Assembly: GCF_007989805.1 (NCBI RefSeq)
Contig: NZ_BJUB01000009.1
Location: 1 to 64,000 of the forward strand
DNA length: 64,000 bases
Origin: Cellulomonas xylanilytica
GTDB taxonomy: Bacteria; Actinomycetota; Actinomycetes; Actinomycetales; Cellulomonadaceae
Direction of reading: 5' to 3'
Every line of letters begins with the position of its first letter. Position 1 is the stretch's first letter. The translations under genes were made by a program, and so were the position numbers. Positions 44,571 through 53,500 of the stretch are shown here, piece by piece. Under the pieces are notes generated by a model. It ran no database searches. It was not told the origin of the DNA and saw only the letters and a list, made by a program, of their open reading frames with translations.

Positions 44571-45548
44571 ATGCAGCTCGCCGAGAAGTTCGGCACGATG
44601 ATGGTCGCCCTGCTGGCGTTCATCGCCGTGATCGGTCTGATCCTGTTCCTCGTCGCCGTGCTCGAGAAGCGGGGCGTCCGCAGGGTCGCCTGGTTCTTCG
44701 TCGGCCCGACCGCCCTGCTCCTGCTCGTCGGGCTCGTGTACCCGGCGGCGCGGACCGTCGTCCGGTCGTTCTTCGACGCGGCCAACGACGCCTTCATCGG
44801 CCTGGACAACTACTCGGCGATCTTCACCTCGCCCGACCAGCTCGTCGTGCTGCGCAACACGGTGCTGTGGGTGCTCGTGGCGCCGTTCGTCGCGACGGCG
44901 GTCGGGCTGCTCTACGCGATCATCGTCGACGGCGCGCGGGGCGAGGGGTTCGCCAAGGCGCTGATCTTCCTGCCGATGGCGATCTCCTTCGTCGGGGCGT
45001 CGATCATCTGGAAGTTCGTGTACGAGTACCGGTTCTACGACCCGGACCTGGCGGTGAACCCCCAGCAGATCGGCCTGCTCAACCAGGTCGTCGTGTGGCT
45101 GGGTGGGCAACCCCAGCAGTTCCTCATCAGCGAGCCGTGGAACAACCTCTTCCTCATCGTCGTGATGATCTGGATCCAGGCCGGCTTCGCGATGACGATC
45201 CTGTCCGCCGCGATCAAGGCGATCCCGGCGGACATCGTCGAGGCGGCGCGGCTCGACGGGGTGTCCGGCGTCCGGATGTTCCGGTTCATCACGGTGCCGA
45301 CGATCCGGCCGACCCTCGTGGTGGTCCTCACCACCATCGCCATCGGCAGCCTCAAGGTGTTCGACATCGTCCGGACCATGACCGGCGGGCTCTTCGGCAC
45401 CAGCGTCGTCGCCAACGAGTTCTTCACGCAGAGCTTCAGCGCCGGCAACCAGGGCCTGGGGGCGGCACTCGCCGTCCTGCTCTTCGTCCTGGTGGTGCCG
45501 ATCATCGTCTACAACATCCGCCAGCTGCGCGCCTCGGAGGCACGATGA
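44571..45548 (+). CDS. Sugar ABC transporter permease (MalF-like)
   Basis: A 325-residue inner-membrane permease with eight or more helices and the EAA coupling loop EAARLDGVSGVRMFRFITVPTIRPT. The long segment between the second and third helices and VYEYRFYDPDLAVNPQQIGLLNQ fit the AglF-like alpha-glucoside group. GGGAGGT precedes ATG 44571. Its stop overlaps the next permease start (ATGA). Confidence 0.93.
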   Translation: MQLAEKFGTMMVALLAFIAVIGLILFLVAVLEKRGVRRVAWFFVGPTALLLLVGLVYPAARTVVRSFFDAANDAFIGLDNYSAIFTSPDQLVVLRNTVLWVLVAPFVATAVGLLYAIIVDGARGEGFAKALIFLPMAISFVGASIIWKFVYEYRFYDPDLAVNPQQIGLLNQVVVWLGGQPQQFLISEPWNNLFLIVVMIWIQAGFAMTILSAAIKAIPADIVEAARLDGVSGVRMFRFITVPTIRPTLVVVLTTIAIGSLKVFDIVRTMTGGLFGTSVVANEFFTQSFSAGNQGLGAALAVLLFVLVVPIIVYNIRQLRASEAR

Positions 45549-46480
45549 CCACCACCGGCCCGCAGCTCGACCTGAGCGGGATGCAGCAGCCGTCGGACAC
45601 CCGCGACGGCCGGCCCGCCACGATCGCCGAGGCGACCAAGAAGCGCCTCAGCTCCCCGTGGGCGTCGCTCGTCGCCGTCGTGCTCGCGGTCCTCTGGACG
45701 ATCCCGACGTTCGGTCTGCTCATCAGCTCGTTCCGGCCGGCGCGCGACATCAGCACGTCCGGCTGGTGGACCGTATTCACGGACCCCAACTTCACGCTCG
45801 AGAACTACGAGCTGGTGCTCTCTCCCGAGGGCACCAACTCGCTCGCGCCGTACATCATCAACTCGCTCGTCATCGTCATCCCCGGCGTGCTCATCCCGAT
45901 CATGATCGCGTCGCTCGCCGCCTACGCGTTCGCGTGGATGGACTTCAAGTTCAAGAACGTGCTGTTCGTGGCGGTGTTCGCGCTGCAGATCGTGCCCATC
46001 CAGGTCACGCTGATCCCGCTGCTCAGCCTGTACGCGGACATCGGCATCGCGGGCACGTTCTGGTCGATCTGGCTGTCGCACACCATGTTCGGCCTGCCCC
46101 TGACCGTGTTCCTGCTGCACAACTTCATCCGGGAGGTGCCCAAGGAGCTGCTCGAGGCCGCGCGTGTCGACGGCGCCGGGCACGTGACGATCTTCTTCCG
46201 GCTCATGCTGCCGATCCTCAAGCCCGCGCTCGCGGCCATCGGGATCTACCAGTTCCTGTGGGTGTGGAACGACCTGCTGGTCGCGCTGACGTTCGCCGGC
46301 TCGTCGCAGAACGTCGCGCCCATGACGGTCGCGCTGTTCAACCTCACCGGGCAGCGCGGGTCGCAGTGGTTCCTGCTCACGGCCGGGGCGTTCGTCTCGA
46401 TCATCATCCCCGTGCTCGTGTTCCTCAGCCTGCAGCGGTACTTCGTGCGCGGGCTGCTGGCGGGGTCGGTCAAGGGGTAG
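45545..46480 (+). CDS. Sugar ABC transporter permease (MalG-like)
   Basis: A 311-residue permease with six helices after a 35-residue soluble N-terminus and EAA loop ELLEAARVDGAGHVTIFFRLMLPILKP. It pairs with the MalF-like protein in the channel. No ATPase or glycosidase gene follows, so the transporter probably uses a shared ATPase encoded elsewhere, as MsiK does in streptomycetes; this is inference. Confidence 0.93.
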   Translation: MTTTGPQLDLSGMQQPSDTRDGRPATIAEATKKRLSSPWASLVAVVLAVLWTIPTFGLLISSFRPARDISTSGWWTVFTDPNFTLENYELVLSPEGTNSLAPYIINSLVIVIPGVLIPIMIASLAAYAFAWMDFKFKNVLFVAVFALQIVPIQVTLIPLLSLYADIGIAGTFWSIWLSHTMFGLPLTVFLLHNFIREVPKELLEAARVDGAGHVTIFFRLMLPILKPALAAIGIYQFLWVWNDLLVALTFAGSSQNVAPMTVALFNLTGQRGSQWFLLTAGAFVSIIIPVLVFLSLQRYFVRGLLAGSVKG

Positions 46481-46496
46481 CCGGTCGTCGCTGACC

Positions 46497-46502
46497 TAGC
46501 CT
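46497..46502 (+). promoter_or_regulatory. Leaderless -10 box
   Basis: TAGCCT ends 6 nt before GTG 46509 of the EamA transporter gene. Confidence 0.55.
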
Positions 46503-46508
46503 GGGGCC

Positions 46509-47372
46509 GTGCCCGCGCCGCTGCTGTTCGTCCTGTCCGGGCTGACGCAGTACGTGGGCGCGGCCCTGGCGGTCGGCATCTTCGGCACGATCGCGGCCGC
46601 CTCCGTGGCGTGGCTGCGCATCGCCGTGTCCGCGGTCGTGCTCGTCGTGTGGCAGCGACCGTGGCGGACGCGGTGGACCGCGCCGGAGCTGCGCATGGCC
46701 GTCGTGTTCGGCGTCGTGCTGGCCCTGATGAACGTCTCGTTCTACATCGCCATCGACCACCTGCCGCTCGGCACGGCCGTCGCCATCGAGTTCCTCGGAC
46801 CGGTGGCCGTCGCCGCCGTGACCGGCCGCGGCTGGCGCGACCGGGTGGGCATCGCCGTCGCCGCCGTCGGCGTGGTGCTGCTGGCCGGGGTCTCGCTGGA
46901 GACCGGGCCCGACGCGGTCGTCGGGCTGGTGGCGATCGCGCTCTCGGCCGCCTGCTGGGCGGCGTACATCCTGCTCGGCCGACGGGTCGCCCGGGCCGCG
47001 AGCGGCGGGATCACCGGGCTGTCGGTCGCGATGGCGGCCGGGGCCGTGGTGTTCGCGCCGTTCCTGGCCGGGGGTGCGGCACCCGTGCTGGACGACGCCC
47101 GGCTGGCGGCCCTGGTCGTCGCGATCGCCGTGTGCTCGTCGGTGGTCCCCTACGCGCTCGAGCAGGTGGTGCTGCGGCGGGTGCGGGCGGCCACGTTCGC
47201 GGTGCTCCTGGCCATGCTGCCGGCGACCGCCGCGGTGGTCGGCGCGGTGGTGCTGCAGCAGGTGCCGCACGGGCTGGAGGTCGTCGGGCTGCTGCTCGTG
47301 TCCGCGGCCATCGTGCTCACGGGCTTGGACCGGGAGGACGTCCCGCCGACCGAGGCGCCGCCCCCCGCCTGA
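46509..47372 (+). CDS. EamA/DMT-family transporter (RhtA-like)
   Basis: A 287-residue protein with ten membrane helices in two EamA repeats; YIAIDHLPLGTAVAIEFLGPVAVA and VPYALEQVVLRRVRAATFAVLLAMLPATAAVVGAV match the RhtA threonine/homoserine exporter group. It probably exports amino acids or related metabolites. Leaderless start GTG 46509; ends 7 bp from the convergent bpa stop. Confidence 0.88.
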   Translation: MPAPLLFVLSGLTQYVGAALAVGIFGTIAAASVAWLRIAVSAVVLVVWQRPWRTRWTAPELRMAVVFGVVLALMNVSFYIAIDHLPLGTAVAIEFLGPVAVAAVTGRGWRDRVGIAVAAVGVVLLAGVSLETGPDAVVGLVAIALSAACWAAYILLGRRVARAASGGITGLSVAMAAGAVVFAPFLAGGAAPVLDDARLAALVVAIAVCSSVVPYALEQVVLRRVRAATFAVLLAMLPATAAVVGAVVLQQVPHGLEVVGLLLVSAAIVLTGLDREDVPPTEAPPPA

Positions 47373-47379
47373 GAACGGG

Positions 47380-47916
47380 CTACAGGTACTGCCCGGTGGA
47401 CGGGTCGGGGGAGCCGTCCGCGCGCGGGACCTGCACGGGGGCGCCGGGGTGCGGCGGCCCGGCGGGCAGCTGCCGACGCATGCCGGTCAGCTGGTTCTGC
47501 GCGGCCATCTGCTGCGCGACGAGCGCGGTCTGAATGCCGTGGAACAGTCCCTCCAGCCACCCGACCAGCTGCGCCTGCGCGATCCGCAGCTCGGCGTCGG
47601 AGGGCGCCTGGTCCTCGACGAAGGGCAGCGTGATCCGGTGCAGCTCGGAGACGAGCTCGGGCGACAGGCCCTCCTCCAGCTCGTGCAGGGACCGCTCGTG
47701 GATCTCCGCCAGCCGGGCGCGCGCGGCGTCGTCGAGGGGTGCGCTGCGGACCTCGTCGAGGAGCTGCTTGATCATCGTGCCGATGCGCATGACCTTCGCC
47801 GGCTGGCCGACGAGCGACGTGATGTCCTCGGGGGCGTCGTCGTCGGCGGCCGGGTCCAGCACCTCCACGCGCGGCTTGTCGTCGGACGGGGCGGCCTGCG
47901 CGTCGTTGTCGGTCAT
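47380..47916 (-). CDS. bpa: Bacterial proteasome activator
   Basis: A 178-residue Bpa/PafE protein. The helical core (VMRIGTMIKQLLDEVRSAPLDDAARARLAEIHERSLHELEEGLSPEL) forms a ring, and the extreme C-terminus GQYL is the motif that docks on the 20S proteasome alpha ring to open its gate without ATP. This implies that the organism encodes a 20S proteasome. ATG 47916; a GAGAAT hexamer 6 nt upstream may be a leaderless -10. In mycobacteria the partner client is HspR. Confidence 0.95.
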   Translation of the reverse strand: MTDNDAQAAPSDDKPRVEVLDPAADDDAPEDITSLVGQPAKVMRIGTMIKQLLDEVRSAPLDDAARARLAEIHERSLHELEEGLSPELVSELHRITLPFVEDQAPSDAELRIAQAQLVGWLEGLFHGIQTALVAQQMAAQNQLTGMRRQLPAGPPHPGAPVQVPRADGSPDPSTGQYL

Positions 47917-47969
47917 CCGGGCATTCTCACCGACCGCGGTCGCCGGCGCAGCCTCTCCGGTCGGCTGGT

Positions 47970-47975
47970 TAGGGT
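47970..47975 (+). promoter_or_regulatory. Leaderless -10 box
   Basis: TAGGGT ends 7 nt before ATG 47983. Confidence 0.6.
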
Positions 47976-47982
47976 GGGCGGC

Positions 47983-49212
47983 ATGGCCTGGCTCACCACT
48001 TCCGCCCATGCCCGCTGGCTCGAGGACGAGACGGACCGGCTCCTCGACTTCGGACGCGCCTCGGTGGTCCCCGGCGGCTTCGCGCGCCAGGACGAGGCGG
48101 GCGCCGCCGTCGACGGCCCGCTGGAGCTGTGGATCGCGTGCCGGATGACGCACGTCTACGCCCTCGGCCACCTGCTCGGCCGGCCGGGCTCCGCCGCCCT
48201 CGTCGACCACGGCCTCGCCGCCCTGACCGGCGCGTTCCACGACGACGAGCACGGCGGCTGGTTCGCCGAGGTCGAGCGCGACGGCACCCCGCGGGACACC
48301 GACAAGGCTGCGTACCCGCACGCGTTCGTCATCCTGGCCGCCTCCAGCGCGACCGCGGCCGGTCGCCCGGGCGCCCGCGCGCTGCTCGACGAGGCGCTCG
48401 CCGTCTCGGAGCAGCGGTTCTGGGACGACGAGGCCGGCATGGCCGTCGAGCAGTGGGACCGGACCTTCTCGACGCTCGACGCCTACCGCGGCGTCAACGC
48501 CAACATGCACACGGTCGAGGCGTACCTCGCGGCGGCCGACGTCACCGGGCACCGCGTGTGGCTCGACCGGGCGCTGCGCATCGTCGAGCGCGTCGTGCAC
48601 GGGTGGGCCGCCGGCAACTCGTGGCGCATCCCCGAGCACTTCGACAGCGACTGGGTGCCGGACCTCGAGTACAACGTCGACACGCCCGCGCACCCGTTCC
48701 GTCCGTACGGCGCGACCATCGGCCACTGGCTGGAGTGGGCGCGGCTGACCCTGCACGCGCGTGCCGCGATCACCGCGCGCGGCGACGTCGCCCCCGCCTG
48801 GATGCTCGACGACGCGGTCTCGCTGTTCGACGCCTCCGTGCGCGAGGGCTGGGACGTCGACGGCGCCCCCGGGTTCGTCTACACGGTCGACTGGTCCGGC
48901 GCCCCCGTGGTGCGCGAGCGGATGCACTGGGTGGCCGCCGAGGGCGTCGCCGCCGCGGCGGCCCTGCACGCCGCGACGGGCGAGGACCGGTTCGACGACG
49001 CCTACACGCAGTGGTGGGAGTACATCGGCGCGCACCACCTGGACCGGGTCGGCGGGTCGTGGTGGCACGAGCTCGGCACCGACAACCAGGTGTCGCGGAC
49101 GGTCTGGGCCGGCAAGGCCGACCTCTACCACGCGGTCCAGGCGACCCTGGTCCCGCGCCTCCCGCTCACCCCGGTCATCGCCCCCGCCCTGGCCGCCGGC
49201 CTCCTGGACTGA
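47983..49212 (+). CDS. AGE-family sugar epimerase/isomerase
   Basis: A 409-residue (alpha/alpha)6-barrel enzyme of the N-acylglucosamine 2-epimerase family, close to the mannose/sulfoquinovose isomerase (YihS) type: DKAAYPHAFVILAASS, GVNANMHTVEAYLAA and WRIPEHFDSDWVPDLEYNVDTPAHPFRPYGATIGHWLEW carry the His, Arg and Glu catalytic pattern. It probably interconverts mannose and fructose or a similar pair. Leaderless ATG 47983. Confidence 0.9.
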   Translation: MAWLTTSAHARWLEDETDRLLDFGRASVVPGGFARQDEAGAAVDGPLELWIACRMTHVYALGHLLGRPGSAALVDHGLAALTGAFHDDEHGGWFAEVERDGTPRDTDKAAYPHAFVILAASSATAAGRPGARALLDEALAVSEQRFWDDEAGMAVEQWDRTFSTLDAYRGVNANMHTVEAYLAAADVTGHRVWLDRALRIVERVVHGWAAGNSWRIPEHFDSDWVPDLEYNVDTPAHPFRPYGATIGHWLEWARLTLHARAAITARGDVAPAWMLDDAVSLFDASVREGWDVDGAPGFVYTVDWSGAPVVRERMHWVAAEGVAAAAALHAATGEDRFDDAYTQWWEYIGAHHLDRVGGSWWHELGTDNQVSRTVWAGKADLYHAVQATLVPRLPLTPVIAPALAAGLLD

Positions 49213-49226
49213 CCCTTTCTCTGCTC

Positions 49227-49272
49227 GACGTCCGCACTCGATGGTGCTCCCACCCGCCGGAGTGCGGACGTC
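49227..49272. terminator. Large inverted repeat between convergent genes
   Basis: GACGTCCGCACTC and its perfect complement GAGTGCGGACGTC flank a 20-nt loop, 14 bp after the epimerase stop and 29 bp before the oxidoreductase stop. It probably acts as a bidirectional terminator, though its form also fits a mobile repeat. Confidence 0.65.
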
Positions 49273-49301
49273 CCACCGTTCCACCGGACGTCGTAGCAGG
49301 G

Positions 49302-50282
49302 TCAGGGGATCAGGAGGACCTTGCCGAAGGCCTCGCCCGAGTCCAGCATGCGGTGGGCGTCGGCGGCCTGGTCGAAGCCGAGGCGGGCGTGCACGACCGG
49401 GCGCACCCAGCGGTCCTCGACGAACGGCCACGCGTGCCGGCGGACGCCGTCCATGATCGCGACCTTCTGGTTGTGCGGGCGCGACCGCAGCATGGTGCCC
49501 AGGACGCTGGCGCGCTTGGCCAGCAGCACGGACAGGTCCAGCTCGCCGCGCCGGCCCTGCTGCATCCCGATCACCACGAGGCGTCCGTCGTCGGCGAGCA
49601 TGGCCAGGTTCTCCGCCAGCCCGCCGCCGCCGAGGACGTCCAGGACCACGTCGGCGCCGTGCCCGTCGGTCGCGTCGCGGAGCCGGTCGACGAGGCCGGG
49701 CGCGCGGTGGTCGAGCGCCACGTCGGCGCCGAGCGCGAGGACCCGCGCCGTGCGCTCCGGGCCGCCCGCGGTCGCCAGGACCCGGGTGCCGAGGGCGCGG
49801 GCCAGCTGGACGGCGACGGTGCCGACCCCGCCCGAGCCGCCGCGGACGAGGAGGCTCTCCCCGGGGGTGAGCCGGGCGGCCCGCAGGTTCGACCACACGG
49901 TGGCCAGACCCTCGGGCAGCGCGGCGGCGTCGACGGTCGACAGGTCGTCGGGCAGCCGGAGCGCGAGCTCGACCGGGACCGCGACCAGCTCGGCGTAGCC
50001 CCCGCCCGCGAGCAGCGCCGCGACGCGGTCGCCGACCTGGGGGTCGTCGGGGCCCAGCGCGCTCCCGCGCGCGACGACGGTGCCGGAGGCCTCGAGGCCC
50101 GGCCAGGCGGGCGCCCCGGCCGGCGGCGGGTAGTGGCCGGCGCGCTGGAGCAGGTCCGCCCTGTTGACGCCGGCAGCCGCGACCCTCACGATCAGGTCGC
50201 GCGGTCCCGCCACGGGGTCGGGAACGTCCTGCACCGCGAGGACGTCCGGATCGCCCGGCTCTGTGATGACGACCGCTCGCAC
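49302..50282 (-). CDS. NAD(P)H:quinone oxidoreductase-like MDR protein
   Basis: A 326-residue zinc-free medium-chain dehydrogenase/reductase of the QOR/PIG3 group: [44 protein letters not shown] for NADPH, and VVLDVLGGGGLAENLAML. It reduces quinones or enones. GTG 50282 is chosen because TACTGT ends 6 nt before it (leaderless) and the family N-terminus starts here; a longer frame upstream is unsupported. Confidence 0.92.
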   Translation of the reverse strand: MRAVVITEPGDPDVLAVQDVPDPVAGPRDLIVRVAAAGVNRADLLQRAGHYPPPAGAPAWPGLEASGTVVARGSALGPDDPQVGDRVAALLAGGGYAELVAVPVELALRLPDDLSTVDAAALPEGLATVWSNLRAARLTPGESLLVRGGSGGVGTVAVQLARALGTRVLATAGGPERTARVLALGADVALDHRAPGLVDRLRDATDGHGADVVLDVLGGGGLAENLAMLADDGRLVVIGMQQGRRGELDLSVLLAKRASVLGTMLRSRPHNQKVAIMDGVRRHAWPFVEDRWVRPVVHARLGFDQAADAHRMLDSGEAFGKVLLIP

Positions 50283-50288
50283 GTCCGC

Positions 50289-50294
50289 ACAGTA
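50289..50294 (-). promoter_or_regulatory. Leaderless -10 box
   Basis: On the minus strand TACTGT ends 6 nt before GTG 50282. A CCCGGGC-AA-GCCCGGG palindrome (50297-50312) lies directly upstream. Confidence 0.55.
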
Positions 50295-50446
50295 GACCCG
50301 GGCAAGCCCGGGAGCCCGCGCTAGCACACGACACCCGAACGGGGTGCCATCTCTCCGTATCCCGGGGGGTGAGGTCCATGGCAAACTCTGCCGCGGGCTA
50401 ATGGTCTGGCGTCCAACAGCCGATGAACGCCAACGGGACACCTCAT

Positions 50447-50460
50447 CGGTCAACTGACCG
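50447..50460. promoter_or_regulatory. Inverted repeat upstream of the conservon
   Basis: CGGTCA-AC-TGACCG is a perfect 6-2-6 palindrome 61 bp before cvnA. No clear promoter boxes are seen in this 239-bp gap. Confidence 0.4.
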
Positions 50461-50521
50461 GAGTGCACGACCGGTACGACATGGTGGCAACACCCGTTGC
50501 CGGAACACGGAAGGGAACGAC

Positions 50522-53500
50522 ATGCTGCGACGGCTCGGCATCCGCGCCAAAGTGATGGCTGTCCTTGCCGTCCCCATGATCGTGCTGCTCGCAGCCGGCG
50601 GGTTCATCTCGTGGAACGCCATCCAGGAGCTGCGCTACGCCAAGGCCGCCGACAGCGTCATCACGACGCTGCAGGCGTACACCCCGGTGTCGAGCTCCCT
50701 GCAGGCCGAGCGGATGCTCTCGCTGAACGGCGGCTCCGCGGAGGACATCGCGGCAGCCCGTGCAGCGACCGACGCCGCGCTCGCCGCGGTGCGGCCCATC
50801 ACGGCGGACCTCGACCTCAGCCAGTTCCCGCAGCCGGTCGTCGACCGGTTCGTCGAGGTGCAGCTGGCCCACAACACCATGCTTCCCGCGGTCCGGACCA
50901 GCGTCGACATCAAGTCGCAGCGCGCCCAGATCGAGAACAACTACGCCTCCATCATCGAGGGCCAGCTCAGCCTCATGGAGCAGGTGGCCAACAGCCTCGA
51001 GAACCGCGCCCTGGCCCAGTACGTCACGGCCTACCGCGAGATCGGCACCACCGCGGACAACCTCGTCGTCGAGCTGATCGACGGTCTCCAGCTGCTGGGC
51101 ACCCGTGCCCCGGCCCCCGCCTCGGTCCGCCAGTACGACACGCAGACGGCCGCCACGGAGCTGGCACGTTCCCGGTCCCACGCCGCGATCGACTCGCTCA
51201 GCGTCGAGTCCCTGGCGATGCCCACCAAGGACCCGTCGTCCAACTTCACCCGCATGCGGCTGCCGCTCCAGCAGGGCAACCCGGACGGGTTCGCGCAGAT
51301 CGACGTCGCCGCGTACGTCGGGGAGATCCAGCAGCAGCTGGGCAGCCTCGGCGCGCTGAACACCGACGTGCTGGACGAGGCCCACGACATCGCCTCCGCC
51401 GCGGCCGACGAGGCGCAGACCCAGGCGCTCGTCACCATCGGCATCGTCATCGCGGCCCTCGTGGCCTCCCTCTTCTTCGCCCTCCTCGTCGCCCGAGGCA
51501 TCGTCGTCCCGCTGCGTCGCCTGACGAAGGCCGCCGCCGACGTCCGCGAGCAGCTGCCGCGACTGGTCGAGCAGGTCGCCATCCCCGGTGAGGGCCCGGA
51601 GATCACCCTGGCGCCCATCCCGGTGACGTCCCGCGACGAGGTCGGCCAGCTGGCCGCAGCCTTCAACTCGGTGAACTCGACCACGGTCCAGGTCGCCCAG
51701 GAGCAGGCCGCGCTGCGTGGCTCCATCGCGGAGATGTTCGTCAACGTCGCCCGTCGCGACCAGGTCCTCCTCAACCGCCAGCTGTCGTTCATCGACTCCC
51801 TGGAGCGTGCCGAGGAAGACCCGAGCACCCTGGCGAACCTGTTCCGCCTCGACCACCTCGCCACCCGCATGCGTCGTAACGCGGAGTCCCTCCTCGTGCT
51901 CGCCGGCATCGACTCGGGTCGCCGTCTGCGCGACGCCATGCCGCTGTCCGACGTGGTCCGTACGGCCTCCTCGGAGATCGAGCAGTACGACCGCGTCGAG
52001 CTCGACCTGCAGGTCGACCCGCACATGCACGGCTTCAACGCCCTCGGCGCCGCGCACATGCTCGCCGAGCTCCTCGAGAACGCGACGATCTTCTCCGAGC
52101 CGGAGACGCCCGTCACGGTCACCACCGGTGTCTCGGGCCAGTTCGTGGTCGTCCGCATCCTCGACCAGGGCCTGGGCATGAGCGACGCCGAGCTCGAGGC
52201 CGCGAACGCGAAGATCATCTCGACGTCCGCCAGCGACTCCCTCGGCAACCAGCGCCTCGGACTCTTCGTCGTCGGCCGCATCGCCCAGCGCCTCGGCGCC
52301 GACGTGCGGCTGCTCAAGGCGGCGCACGGCACCGGGACCGAGACGATCGTCCGCTTCCCCGCCACGCTGTTCGTGATGACGGAGACCAACCTGTACGGCA
52401 ACGGGGCGCCCGCCGCCCTGGCCGCACCGCGCAACGACCCGGGCCTGCCCCAGATCGAGGCGCCAGTCGTCGAGGAGGTGGACCTCGCCGCACTGACGGA
52501 CGGTCAGACCTCGCTCGGCCTGCCGCACCGCCGCCGTCGCGACGACGGCTCGGACGAGCCCGTCGGCCCCGTGCCGGTCACCGAGCTGGCGCAGTCCACC
52601 GGCCTGCCGACCCGCTCGAAGAAGACGTTCGACGAGGACAACCTGGTCCTGCCCGAGGCGCCCGACGGTCACCTCGCCGCCGAGATCTCGGCGTCGGGCT
52701 CCGACTGGAAGCCTGCGACGGTCGCGCCCCTCAAGGGTGGCCTGCCCAGCCGCAGCCGCGCCTCCACGTCCGCGTGGGCCAAGCCGGAGGAGCCGGCCGC
52801 CGCCGCGGCAGCCGCCGCCACCCCTGCCCCCGCTCCCGCCGCGCGTGCCGGTCTGTTCTCCGGCTTCCGCGGACGCACCGAGACCGCGTCCACCGACACG
52901 GGCGAGAACCTCGTCGTCCCGGGCCTCGCGTCCGAGGACCAGGAGCGCGCGCAGCTGCCGGCCCAGTCCAACGCCGTGCGCGCCCCCTGGATGTCGAGCG
53001 GTGCCCACGCCGCGCCCGTCGAGCCGATGGTCGTCCCGCAGCTGGCGGACGACGACGACTCGTGGGAGGCCCAGGAGGCCGAGAACCGCGAGGCGCAGAA
53101 CGCCGCCGCCCTCGCGGCCGCCGACGAGGTCACGCAGACCGAGGCCGCTCCCGTGCAGGACGACGCACCCGCCTGGGCGCCGACTCCCGCGTGGGACACC
53201 GCGCACACCGAGGCACCCGTCGCCGAGACCCCGGCCTGGGAGCCCCCGGCCGCGGCCGAGGCGCCCGCCTGGGACGCCCCTGCCGCCGAGGCTGTCGCCG
53301 CCGAGGTCCCGGCCTGGGAGGCGCCCGTCGCCGAGGTCCCCGCCTGGGAGGCTCCGGCCGCCGAGACGGCCGCCTGGGAGGCGCCCGTCGCGGAGACCCC
53401 CGGCTGGGGAGCACCCGTCGCCGAGGCTCCTGCCTGGGAGGACTCGACCGCCGCGCAGACCCCCGTCTGGGACGACTCGGTCGCGGCCGAGACGCCCGCC

